A stretch of 41,433 nt of DNA from a virus, in IMG/VR virus record IMGVR_UViG_3300025141_000234, positions 1 through 41,433 of that record, one strand, 5' to 3'. Below are positions 27,701-33,261 of the stretch, piece after piece. Under the pieces are notes generated by a model. That model had not been told where the DNA came from. It saw nothing but the letters and a program-made list of their open reading frames with translations, and ran no database searches. Positions within the stretch are counted from its first letter, which is position 1. Every line of letters starts with the position of its first letter. A program made the position numbers and the translations under genes.

Positions 27701-28142
27701 ACCGATCACCAAAGCCATGTGCAAGGGGTTCCAGACACCGGTTGATCGTGACCTCCCTACCGTTACCAAGACCATGATTACCACTATTTCAAGTCTGGCT
27801 TATGATGCCTCTGCTACCAATCCGTCATCGTTTACTACCATTTCAGTTGATTTGCCGGTAATTGTGAGAGATGCTAGTCAGGTCAAAGTGACCCCAATAG
27901 GTATGACCAAAGATGCGGATACTGGGAGCGAGGTACAGAAACCGCCCCGCAAATTAAAATACAAAATCGAACTTGACGGACTTAACGACCTGAAACCTTA
28001 CGACCCGGTCAAAGGTACAGGTATCGTTTTGGATGGTTGGCAAATGGATGGAAACGATCCAGACCATGAAGGCACCTATGAGATCAGCCTGACAGGTTCG
28101 GATGCTTCATATTATTACGACCAATTTATGGCTTCGCAATAA
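24711..28142 (+). CDS. Tal-like baseplate hub / tail-associated protein
   Basis: An 1143-residue protein following Dit, the usual place of the hub that closes the tail tube and contacts the host. The region about 300-330 (LADLLYFKGRHSGMSVIYGR, then SLSKHQDASELATEIYPVGA) matches the signature of Gp37/Tal-type hub proteins, where the conserved text runs F-x-GRD-x(n)-YG-x-NL-x(n)-LVTRLYPYG. Residues about 415-560 contain two copies of a small beta module (SGTEAGQIRNIVDNGG and SGTGLGQVRAVYNN). The C-terminal third ends with a Cys-containing segment (CMHWSSEKRRCVRS, WFCNSMYANK, CKGF; about 962-1005) unlike its surroundings. No lysozyme or endopeptidase motif was found. The stop overlaps the next start as TAATG. 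Confidence 0.85.
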   Translation: MLESYRLEVWNGKTETVGGTEYPPNGLRMAFLDSIDFNSVQVSEDLVGGHRIEFRAAYDDPALEHVTAFNYLRLVDLRTDVLETTITAINSSTGVVLDATTGPAFLTNLAIDDVVTVNLADTVYRSTVNSIDAANVSIRQWSRGEAGTTQVKTAADHAGRTIQRTDYRLYRIKQVEYQRDQQGILSARIQADHFSYDMANLPFIVSGRADIAYSQNQLGASRPSWEQDPTSLLGDILSPFSNSFAAGRVDFSDTSNKEAVFRSDSCLRAARSLAPIWEGDLSINEDGLADLLYFKGRHSGMSVIYGRNLESLSKHQDASELATEIYPVGASSAWEDTYTGLVQDFHTATYSTGRQTSRQMLRIANNWAGGDRKFRVGDVIAVYNDVWATGVVSQSSDRLTLTLDATKGPGLATVTTYAGLKASAYRGGIAFIYSGTEAGQIRNIVDNGGLTVTLDQAFGGDPTGGEIWLIRNPEITEVLGFNYLTGTATSGTSNTLTDSGASFGDYTSTGWIEIASGTGLGQVRAVYNNTSTVITVASDWDTTPDSSSVYMLWNNHLATGTGSYFMQVGKLKRQPSSASYETGGSTVGQYGAGGVSMMVKVDTEEPLTVGKSFNYRSSLQYYHRGGTNAHTVSLVDASESSKFTHVGRVRISEYLPTLTAGDPAIGIPVKQVLETRITSISNNYLILPPSPISEPTTGDPTTFASVEAVTFKDQTASDNYGQVSRFVSDEQIHRPDDLANKALKTLAKSSIPKTRYSVKFGELYEIDPILYDTEKANVGDLFDVYDESATAATYQDNLIDPNEFQIVIPATAKLAHATDFTVIYNIAGGTISLIENQYRGAKLGFGRSTITLIDEFMKFYAVVANTDSQIVIERMDETVDAWAFEPANMSSTPYGGGIRNSLRIIEKSWNPFDPRQMTVEVSNAEDMMASLPQLQLKQDLAGKKTQTGTNNANIQANIPVCMHWSSEKRRCVRSAPPNWFCNSMYANKDGKLTDELKPITKAMCKGFQTPVDRDLPTVTKTMITTISSLAYDASATNPSSFTTISVDLPVIVRDASQVKVTPIGMTKDADTGSEVQKPPRKLKYKIELDGLNDLKPYDPVKGTGIVLDGWQMDGNDPDHEGTYEISLTGSDASYYYDQFMASQ

Positions 28143-28513
28143 TGGCTAATAACGTCCCAAAAACCGAACTGGATTATGCCAACTCGGTCAACCACGAACT
28201 GCTGGAGTTGATCCTATATCGCCAGAAAAGGAAATATGCTTTGAGTGCATCCTTGTTGGCGGTTCTGTTGGCCTTGATCATGGGCTTGCTGGTGATGGCG
28301 GCTGGGAAATATGAGATCGACGCGGGGGTGGAGACCCTTTTGACGATCACCGTCACCGCCGTGGCCACAAGCATGTCCAAGCTGACCGATTTCTGGTTTA
28401 ACAACCAAAGTGACGATGCCCAATTGGTGAAAGAGGCCACCAGCTTCAGCCTTGGGTTAAACGGCCCCAGCAAGGGGGAAGGGAACGAAGGAGATGAGAC
28501 TGAAACTGGTTAA
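28142..28513 (+). CDS. Small membrane protein, holin-like candidate
   Basis: A 123-residue protein with two predicted membrane segments: ALSASLLAVLLALIMGLLVM at about 33-52, preceded by a basic stretch RQKRK, and a weaker VETLLTITVTAVATSM at about 63-78. The C-terminal tail is acidic (GEGNEGDETETG). Start overlaps the hub stop. Its position just after the tail genes and its topology are compatible with a holin or with a membrane anchor. There is no sequence signature that identifies a holin family. Confidence 0.65.
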   Translation: MANNVPKTELDYANSVNHELLELILYRQKRKYALSASLLAVLLALIMGLLVMAAGKYEIDAGVETLLTITVTAVATSMSKLTDFWFNNQSDDAQLVKEATSFSLGLNGPSKGEGNEGDETETG

Positions 28514-28703
28514 GAATTCGGATCATGTGTTTGGGGAGCTTGACCGATATTGGCATGCCAAGGTGGAAGTGGCTGGCGAGGTTATGCAAGATATTTTGCT
28601 GACTGAATCACAAATCAAGGATGCCATCAAGAGAGCCAAACGGAAAGACGAACTGCTCAACGGCACCAAATCGTGGGGTGAGAAGCTGTTCGGGTGGTGG
28701 TAA
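28494..28703 (+). CDS. Small hypothetical protein
   Basis: A 69-residue protein overlapping the previous gene by 20 bases. It has a short beta start (HAKVEVAGEVMQDILL), then a basic amphipathic helix (ESQIKDAIKRAKRKDELL) and an aromatic end (GEKLFGWW). Tail-region proteins with L-T-E-S-Q-x-K-x-A-x-x-RA are frequent in phages but have no assigned function. The next gene starts on the base after its stop. Confidence 0.65.
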   Translation: MRLKLVKNSDHVFGELDRYWHAKVEVAGEVMQDILLTESQIKDAIKRAKRKDELLNGTKSWGEKLFGWW

Positions 28704-29123
28704 ATGATAGGCTTCACTTGCGGATCGTTCGACCTGTTACATGCCGGCCATATTCTAATGCTAACTGAATGTAAGGATTATTGCGACTATTTGATCGTGG
28801 GCTTGCAGGTAGATCCCTCGGTTGATCGGTCAGAAAAGAATAAGCCGGTCCAATCGTTGTTCGAACGCCAGATCCAGTTAGAGAGTGTGCGGCATGTGGA
28901 TCGGGTAGTAGTTTATGAAACCGAGGCCGATTTGGAACAAGTATTGTTGTCCTTCTGTCCTGACCGGCGGTTCGTTTCAGAGGAGTATCGAAACAAGGAT
29001 TTTACCGGATCTGAGATCTCTGGCATCGAGGTTATTTATAATAACCGCCGTCACCATTTCAGTTCTAGTAGATTACGGGAGAGATGCCAAGACGGGTCAG
29101 GCTGGATAATGGATCGTGAATGA
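28704..29123 (+). CDS. TagD-like cytidylyltransferase
   Basis: A 139-residue nucleotidyltransferase of the HxGH superfamily. CGSFDLLHAGHI puts the catalytic HxGH at H13-H16, followed by LIVGLQVDPS and a Rossmann-type pattern. It has the length of a glycerol-3-phosphate cytidylyltransferase (about 130 residues), which makes CDP-glycerol from CTP. The usual R-T-x-G-I-S-T-T end appears here as HHFSSSRLRER, a divergence near the nucleotide pocket, so substrate may differ. Pairing with the glycosyltransferase fusion at 10017 suggests the phage makes or redirects an activated polyol or sugar. Other members of the superfamily, such as FAD synthetase-like or ADP-heptose-type enzymes, remain possible. 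Confidence 0.88.
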   Translation: MIGFTCGSFDLLHAGHILMLTECKDYCDYLIVGLQVDPSVDRSEKNKPVQSLFERQIQLESVRHVDRVVVYETEADLEQVLLSFCPDRRFVSEEYRNKDFTGSEISGIEVIYNNRRHHFSSSRLRERCQDGSGWIMDRE

Positions 29124-29346
29124 AAGCACCTTGGCCTATGGACGACATGGGGATATGTCTGATTTCCTGGCCCCCGCTTTGGAAGGCGAACGCAAACGGA
29201 AATTCTTGAGCTTGGTTGACCAAATACGTCAAGCGGTAGACGAGATCGAGGAAGCTGGGAATAAGTGTCCGTCTTGGCTGGCGATAGCCAACCTCAAGGC
29301 CGTCACCGGCTTAGTAGATCAAGCCCGGATCGTCTTGCGGTCTTAG
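29116..29346 (+). CDS. Small hypothetical protein
   Basis: A 76-residue helical protein (FLSLVDQIRQAVDEIEEAG, then CPSWLAIANLKAVTGLVDQA). The start is either GTG at 29116, overlapping the previous stop, or ATG at 29155 (MSDFLAPALEG), which has GGGGA in front of it; I give the longer form with low certainty. Its stop overlaps the 3' end of the opposite-strand gene at 29343, so the two genes converge. Confidence 0.55.
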   Translation: MNESTLAYGRHGDMSDFLAPALEGERKRKFLSLVDQIRQAVDEIEEAGNKCPSWLAIANLKAVTGLVDQARIVLRS

Positions 29347-29699
29347 CGACCCATCAACCGTTGCCAAACCGTTCTTTTCTGTTCTTGTAGCAACTTCTGT
29401 TCAGTGTTTTGGAGTCGGCTTTCGTTGAGGGCTTGCAGTTGCTGGGCTTGATCTAAAGCCTTTTGAATCTCAGCCAGTTGCAGATCTTTGGCCTCTAATT
29501 GGGATCGCAGAAACTGGATTTGATCGGTGTCGGGTTGACCGTCATCATCGCGAGGTAATTGATTGGAAATTGAAAACCAGACCTGTCGATCCCGGCCCTG
29601 CTTACGACTCAAAAGGAAATGGTCTTTGATGGCTCTTTCAATGGTACGGCGGCTTTTGCTTGACTTGTCGGCCACCTCGTCAATCGTCATCCAAGCCAA
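29343..29699 (-). CDS. HTH protein with C-terminal coiled coil (Par/KfrA-like)
   Basis: The only convincing minus-strand protein gene. A 118-residue product begins with a helix-turn-helix (MTIDEVADKSSKSRRTIERAI), then a short wing (SRKQGRDRQVWFSI), and continues as a long Gln/Leu/Glu coiled coil (about 55-108, QLEAKDLQLAEIQKALDQAQ) ending in WQRLMGR. HTH plus coiled coil is the layout of plasmid Par (pSK1) and DUF536 proteins and of KfrA, which bind DNA and aid partition. Here it may be a repressor or a segregation factor. Start is TTG at 29699 with AGAGGTGG close upstream, or ATG at 29690 giving 115 residues. A dyad and -10-like box lie just upstream, so it may regulate itself. Confidence 0.75.
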   Translation of the reverse strand: MAWMTIDEVADKSSKSRRTIERAIKDHFLLSRKQGRDRQVWFSISNQLPRDDDGQPDTDQIQFLRSQLEAKDLQLAEIQKALDQAQQLQALNESRLQNTEQKLLQEQKRTVWQRLMGR

Positions 29700-29724
29700 A
29701 ACCCACCTCTTTTAATCATGTCGG

Positions 29725-29747
29725 ATTATACGTCATATCTTGAGATA
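29725..29747 (-). promoter_or_regulatory. Possible promoter and dyad ahead of the minus-strand HTH gene
   Basis: On the minus strand, TATAAT (29725-29730) lies about 25 bases before the HTH gene start. Just upstream is a dyad, TATCT-TG-AGATA, at 29736-29747. No convincing -35 box is seen. The gap also lies in front of the + strand gene at 29758, so a bound repressor could affect both. Confidence 0.4.
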
Positions 29748-29757
29748 AGGTTTCATC

Positions 29758-29988
29758 ATGCCAGAAATGAGTAACGAGTTGATACAGGAATTTAAGGATA
29801 GCCTCTCTCGGACACTTCAACACCAAGAAGCCAAGAACGCCATCGCTATTGAGGGGATTCAACGAACGCTGGTTGAAGTCCAATTGTCAGTGGCCCGGAT
29901 AGAGACTTCCAATAAAGTCTTATCGGCGGTCGGTACCGCTTCGGCGGCCGGGGTGGTTGGGTTACTGGCGAAAATGCTCCTCAGTTAA
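29758..29988 (+). CDS. Small tail-anchored membrane protein (XhlA-like layout)
   Basis: A 76-residue protein with a polar helical N-terminus (LIQEFKDSLSRTLQHQEAK, VEVQLSVARIETSNKV) and one hydrophobic C-terminal segment (LSAVGTASAAGVVGLLAKML, about 54-74). Coiled coil followed by a terminal membrane helix is the layout of XhlA-type lysis accessory proteins. AAGG at 29748-29751 serves as ribosome binding site. Lysis involvement is a guess based on layout and on the membrane-protein neighbours. Confidence 0.6.
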   Translation: MPEMSNELIQEFKDSLSRTLQHQEAKNAIAIEGIQRTLVEVQLSVARIETSNKVLSAVGTASAAGVVGLLAKMLLS

Positions 29989-29996
29989 TCAGATGG

Positions 29997-30347
29997 ATGA
30001 ATCCATTATTCCTGATCCGAATACTTCTCTCGATCAAGGATTACCGGAACCGATTAGAAGAAGAGTCAGGAAAATTCGACCAAGAACACAATATCCAAAA
30101 ATGGGGTGCTGGCACCAAGCGGATGGCCCATCTGATGTTGGGTTTGAAAATAGCGGTTTTGGGTTCGATTATGGGCGAGTTTCCGTTTCTGGATTTGATC
30201 CCCAACTTGATCGGCTTTTGGCCCAAGATGGAGTGGGTTGGAGCTTTGCTGGTTTTGGGGCTGGTTGGTGCTATCTTGCTGGTTTTAATCAACGATCAAG
30301 ATCGGGACGAGAGGCGGGCTAAGGCGGCAAGAAATGGTGTCGGCTGA
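29997..30347 (+). CDS. Membrane protein with two to three helices, holin-like candidate
   Basis: A 116-residue protein with hydrophobic segments MLGLKIAVLGSIMGEFPFL (about 47-65) and VGALLVLGLVGAILLVLI (about 81-98), a short hydrophobic N-terminus (MNPLFLIRILLSI), and a charged C-terminus (NDQDRDERRAKAARN). I choose this frame over an Arg-rich overlapping one at 29957-30322 because of its regular membrane topology. The gene after it starts inside its last codons. Topology fits a class II holin; no family signature is present. Confidence 0.6.
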   Translation: MNPLFLIRILLSIKDYRNRLEEESGKFDQEHNIQKWGAGTKRMAHLMLGLKIAVLGSIMGEFPFLDLIPNLIGFWPKMEWVGALLVLGLVGAILLVLINDQDRDERRAKAARNGVG

Positions 30348-30702
30348 CCATAAGGACGAATATGCTGGCAAAAGTGACCACGAAGTAATCCTGATCCTAG
30401 AGTCCCAAGTCCAAAACTTGCTGGCCAATTTGGACAAGACCGAGAAACAGAATGAACGGCTAACCAAGACCCAAGGCCAGATCTCGGTAGTAAGGATGGT
30501 TTTCATGGGCGTGATCCTGTTGATTGGCAGTATGGTAGCTATGAGTATTGTTAGCTGGTGGTCACCCAAGGGTACCATCGGGATCGAGAAGGAGTTAGCT
30601 TTTTTTGAGAGGTTGTTGCTGGTGTTGTTGGGGATATTAGGATCAGCGACGGTGGCACTCTACGACCAACGGGCCGGTAATGGGAATGGAGATAGCAAAT
30701 GA
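30334..30702 (+). CDS. Membrane protein with coiled coil and two membrane helices
   Basis: A 122-residue protein. Residues about 18-48 form a coiled coil (LILESQVQNLLANLDKTEKQ), followed by membrane helix VFMGVILLIGSMVAMSIV (about 56-73) and a second, LLLVLLGILGSATVALY (about 93-109), and a short polar tail. The stop overlaps the start of the histidine kinase gene as ATGA, so this protein and the kinase are likely co-translated and might form a membrane complex, supplying the sensing part the kinase lacks. That partnership is inference from gene order. Confidence 0.62.
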   Translation: MVSADHKDEYAGKSDHEVILILESQVQNLLANLDKTEKQNERLTKTQGQISVVRMVFMGVILLIGSMVAMSIVSWWSPKGTIGIEKELAFFERLLLVLLGILGSATVALYDQRAGNGNGDSK

Positions 30703-32057
30703 TTTTTGGTGAGATCTCAGTCGAGGGTGCGTTGGGGTTAGGGGTGGTTTGGGGGGTTGGAGTAGTCTCCGTCATGACGGCCATCGTCAACAAAGCCAAG
30801 GAGGAGGTCAAGGGGTATTTGCACACGACCTTGAAAGAGCATCGGGATGTAGCGGCTGAAATGGTAGGGTCTGGTGTCGAGAGTCAGCTATGTGGGGTAC
30901 AACAAGATTTGAAAGTGGCGTTAGCGGATCTGGTCACGGCGGAAGCGGCCACTGAGGCCAAAACGGAGTTCTTGTCACGGATGAGCCATGAGATCCGTAC
31001 CCCGTTGAATGGGATTATCGGTTCGTTGGGCTTGGTGGATAAAGAAGGGTTGAGCCTCCAACAGGCCGAAGATATTGAACGAGCGGTAACCGCCTCCAAC
31101 CGATTACTGGCGGTGGTTGACCAGATCTTGGAGTTTTCCAAGGTGGAGTCCGAAACCGTCGACTACCAAAAAGAGGCTTTCGCCTTAAATGAGGTCTGTC
31201 AAGAATTAGTGCAAGAAATGGACGTACTGGCAAACGAGAAGGGGCTTGACCTTTCCTTGGAGTTAATTGGTGATGGCCCGGACTGTCGAGTAGGAGACCG
31301 GCAAAAGATATTTCAAGTCCTGACCAACTTGGTTGGCAATGCTATCAAATTCACCAATAAAGGATCTGTCCGGTTGGAAGTTAATCAGGCTGATGATGAT
31401 TGGGTCGAGTTCAAAGTGGTTGACACAGGGATCGGAATCCCAGCTTCAGAATTGGGAGTTATTTTTGGTTCGTTCACTCAAGCCAGCAATAGAACATCCA
31501 ATCAGACCTCCAGCACTGGTTTGGGGTTGAGTATTTGCCACCGCTTCGTGTCGGGCATGGACGGGAAAATGGCGGTCTACTCCGAATTAGGGGTCGGCTC
31601 CACCTTTAGCTTTCGCCTCCCTTTGCCGTTGTGTCATGTGGGCGATCTTGGGGCCAAGCCTAATCCAAGCCTTGGATTAGTTGGGCATGGCCAATCCGCT
31701 TTAATAGTCGATGACGAACCAACCAACCGTATTATCGCCACCCGGTATCTGGAGAATTTAGGGCTGGAGGTGGTGGCGGTGGCGAGTGGGACCGAAGCGG
31801 TAGCGGAATGTGGGAAGACGAAATACGATTATGTTTTTATGGATTTGCAAATGCCGGTCATGGACGGGTTTGAAGCCTGCAAACTGATCAAGGAAGGCGG
31901 AAACGGGGAGGAGATAATCGCCCTGACAGCCAGTGTGGTTGGTGATATTGAGGACAGGTGTCTGGCGGCGGGGATGGATGGATACCTGAGCAAGCCTTTT
32001 ACCGCCGATCAATTGCGGTCTATCGTCTCAACAAGGCATATTAGAGAGAAGGAATAA
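30699..32057 (+). CDS. Hybrid sensor histidine kinase with receiver domain
   Basis: A 452-residue two-component protein with every catalytic box intact. A membrane helix lies at about 9-30, followed by a coiled linker. The HisKA domain carries FLSRMSHEIRTPLNGI with phospho-acceptor H97. The HATPase domain has N-box QVLTNLVGNAIKFT (N210, N214), G1 DTGIGIP at D242 and G2 TGLGLSI near 273. A receiver domain at about 333-445 has acidic pair D338/D339, phospho-acceptor D382 in MDLQMPVMDG, T410 and K432. There is no periplasmic, PAS or other sensor domain, so input must come through the membrane helix, the coiled coil or a partner such as the membrane protein just upstream. Such kinases are standard in bacteria and very rare in phages. 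Terminator at 32147 follows. Confidence 0.96.
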   Translation: MIFGEISVEGALGLGVVWGVGVVSVMTAIVNKAKEEVKGYLHTTLKEHRDVAAEMVGSGVESQLCGVQQDLKVALADLVTAEAATEAKTEFLSRMSHEIRTPLNGIIGSLGLVDKEGLSLQQAEDIERAVTASNRLLAVVDQILEFSKVESETVDYQKEAFALNEVCQELVQEMDVLANEKGLDLSLELIGDGPDCRVGDRQKIFQVLTNLVGNAIKFTNKGSVRLEVNQADDDWVEFKVVDTGIGIPASELGVIFGSFTQASNRTSNQTSSTGLGLSICHRFVSGMDGKMAVYSELGVGSTFSFRLPLPLCHVGDLGAKPNPSLGLVGHGQSALIVDDEPTNRIIATRYLENLGLEVVAVASGTEAVAECGKTKYDYVFMDLQMPVMDGFEACKLIKEGGNGEEIIALTASVVGDIEDRCLAAGMDGYLSKPFTADQLRSIVSTRHIREKE

Positions 32058-32065
32058 AGACTCAA

Positions 32066-32142
32066 ACGGGAGGCGGGGGATGTCAGACAGTAACTGACAA
32101 ACCCCACACCAACAACCCAAACTTTGATCCTGATCCTCCCGT
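32066..32142 (+). other. Nested inverted repeats after the histidine kinase gene (structured 3' RNA)
   Basis: Three levels of pairing: outer arms ACGGGAGG (32066-32073) and CCTCCCGT (32135-32142), a GGGG/CCCC pair (32076-32079 with 32102-32105), and an inner hairpin TGTCAG/CTGACA (32081-32086 with 32094-32099). Just ahead of the terminator, it would form a compact 3' structure on the kinase transcript, perhaps protecting it from exonucleases. Confidence 0.55.
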
Positions 32143-32146
32143 AGAG

Positions 32147-32180
32147 AAAAGCTCGGTCTGATAGCGAGGCCGAGCTTTTT
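32147..32180 (+). terminator. Rho-independent terminator after the histidine kinase operon
   Basis: Perfect 10-bp arms AAAAGCTCGG (32147-32156) and CCGAGCTTTT (32170-32179) with a 13-base loop and a run of five T. It closes the long structural/kinase transcript. Confidence 0.9.
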
Positions 32181-32189
32181 ATTTAGACA

Positions 32190-32236
32190 TAAAAAAGCCA
32201 ACTCAACCGAGGCGAAACACCTCACTTGAATTGGCT
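32190..32236 (-). terminator. Rho-independent terminator reading on the minus strand
   Basis: On the minus strand, AGCCAATTCAA (32236-32226) pairs with TTGAGTTGGCT (32206-32196), inner GAGG/CCTC extends it, and six T follow. One position is a C-A mismatch on the + strand but a U-G pair on the minus strand, showing which strand makes the RNA. No minus-strand protein gene leads into it. Confidence 0.85.
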
Positions 32237-32341
32237 ATAACTAATATTAGTTATGATCAGTTTCAGCTTGGCGGCAAGAGCTGATCAAATCTAACAACGG
32301 GCTTTTGGTGGACCGTTTTTAAAATGCCCACTTTGTTCCGC
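32190..32341 (-). ncRNA. Candidate small RNA of about 150 bases on the minus strand
   Basis: The segment lies between a minus-strand extended -10 promoter (32348-32356) and a minus-strand terminator (32190-32236) and has no plausible protein frame. Going 5' to 3' along the minus strand it contains a hairpin with outer arms TGATCAG/CTGATCA (32281-32287 with 32254-32260) and inner CTTG/CAAG, then a perfect 18-base palindrome at 32237-32254, then the terminator stem. The clear promoter-hairpins-terminator arrangement is that of a small regulatory RNA. I do not recognise the family; candidate roles are antisense control of phage genes, or a host-directed or anti-defence RNA. Ends are estimates. 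Confidence 0.6.
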
Positions 32342-32347
32342 TGTTTA

Positions 32348-32356
32348 ATTATAGCA
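32348..32356 (-). promoter_or_regulatory. Extended -10 promoter for the minus-strand small RNA
   Basis: Reads TGCTATAAT on the minus strand, a perfect extended -10 element, with no good -35 box upstream. Predicted start is near 32341, so the transcript would run through 32190. Confidence 0.55.
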
Positions 32357-32400
32357 TCTGTGATCTTGAAACAGGCATGAATAGCAGGGTGGGGTGGGTT

Positions 32401-32523
32401 ATCAAATAAAATGTGGTATTATGGCATTTTAGCTTGCATTATCACATCCTAGGTGGTATAATACAACCATAACGATGAGAAATGGAGACAAACAAGATGA
32501 ACAACTTAACCAACCAACCAACC
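32401..32523 (+). repeat. Promoter-leader-start module, copy 1
   Basis: Aligns with 35932-36057: the same ATCAAATAAAATG at the left end, ATTTTAGCTTG before the promoter, TTATCACAT in the spacer, CATAAC in the leader, GGAGACA ribosome binding site, and identical first codons. A whole regulatory and translation-start cassette has been duplicated. Confidence 0.75.
32434..32462 (+). promoter_or_regulatory. Sigma70-type promoter of the accessory operon, with operator-like dyad
   Basis: TTGCAT (32434-32439), a 17-base spacer and TATAAT (32457-32462). The -35 and -10 flanks form an imperfect dyad, GCATTATCACA/TGGTATAATAC, matching 8 of 11 positions, related to the perfect dyad at 40429-40457. Drives the small genes from 32497 on. 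Confidence 0.8.
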
Positions 32524-32739
32524 ACAACTCAACCAGTCATAACCGTAACTGTTGCAAACCCAACGGGACATCAAACCACCGTTATGGAGATTACGGACAT
32601 CAATTGGCTCTATGCCATCGACTTTACGGAGGGGCATTCCAAAACGGTACAAACGGATGATTTCAGCTCTCTTATTTACGTCCGACACGAAAGCCTTGAA
32701 GCCGCTAACGAATTTGCACAAGCTAATAACAGTCGATAA
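32497..32739 (+). CDS. Accessory protein with MNNLTNQP N-terminus (1 of 3)
   Basis: An 80-residue protein of unknown function: a Thr/Pro/Asn-rich start (MNNLTNQPTTTQPVITVTV) and a mixed alpha/beta remainder (INWLYAIDFTEGHSKTV, SLEAANEFAQANN). I use the ATG at 32497; the earlier ATG at 32482 would swallow the GGAGA ribosome binding site. First gene after promoter 32434. The first eight residues are identical in the proteins from 36034 and 36334, although the rest is unrelated. Confidence 0.72.
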   Translation: MNNLTNQPTTTQPVITVTVANPTGHQTTVMEITDINWLYAIDFTEGHSKTVQTDDFSSLIYVRHESLEAANEFAQANNSR

Positions 32740-32754
32740 AAGGAGACAAACAAG

Positions 32755-33249
32755 ATGAACAACTATTTCCAAGGATGCGAAAGTTTAGAGGATTTCAAGA
32801 AGCGTTACAAAACCCTAGCTATTTTGCACCACCCGGACAAAGGTGGGAATAAAGAGATAATGCAAGAGGTCAACGAACAGTATGAGATGGGCTGGTTCGC
32901 ATGGAAGACCAAAGCGGCCTCCAGCGACAACGGGTTTGAACGCAAATGGGCTGAAACCGCTACATGGGCCGGTGAGCAGATGTTCATGGACGCCATCAAC
33001 GAGATCGTACACCTCAACCTCAATATTGAGGTCTGCGGCATATATATATGGGTTTCGGGTAACACCAAACCTTGCCGGCAGGAATTGAAAGATTCCAGTT
33101 ACAGGTGGCACTCAAAGAAATTGATGTGGTACTGGAAGCCGAAACAGTACCGAAGTCGATCCAAAGGGTCGTGGGACATGAACAAGATCAGAGACACTTT
33201 CGGAAGCGATTCGGTCAAAGAGCAACAACAGCAAAACACTTTAGCATAA
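32755..33249 (+). CDS. J-domain protein
   Basis: A 164-residue protein with an N-terminal J domain: FKKRYKTLAILHHPDKGGNK with the HPD triad at 26-28, which stimulates the ATPase of host DnaK. It lacks the Gly-rich and zinc regions of DnaJ. The C-terminal part (IEVCGIYIWVSGNT, YRWHSKKLMWYWKP, WDMNKIRDTFGS) is a second module seen in other phage and plasmid J proteins, of unknown role and probably binding a specific client. Chaperone recruitment for replication-complex remodelling or virion assembly is the usual idea. Ribosome binding site AAAGGAGACA. Confidence 0.85.
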   Translation: MNNYFQGCESLEDFKKRYKTLAILHHPDKGGNKEIMQEVNEQYEMGWFAWKTKAASSDNGFERKWAETATWAGEQMFMDAINEIVHLNLNIEVCGIYIWVSGNTKPCRQELKDSSYRWHSKKLMWYWKPKQYRSRSKGSWDMNKIRDTFGSDSVKEQQQQNTLA

Positions 33250-33261
33250 GGAGACAGAATA

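Noticed and set aside
29957-30322. 121-residue frame overlapping the membrane gene at 29997
   Set aside because: Arg/Pro/Gly-rich without domain, inconsistent with neighbours; the 29997 frame has clear membrane helices and a better link to the next gene.
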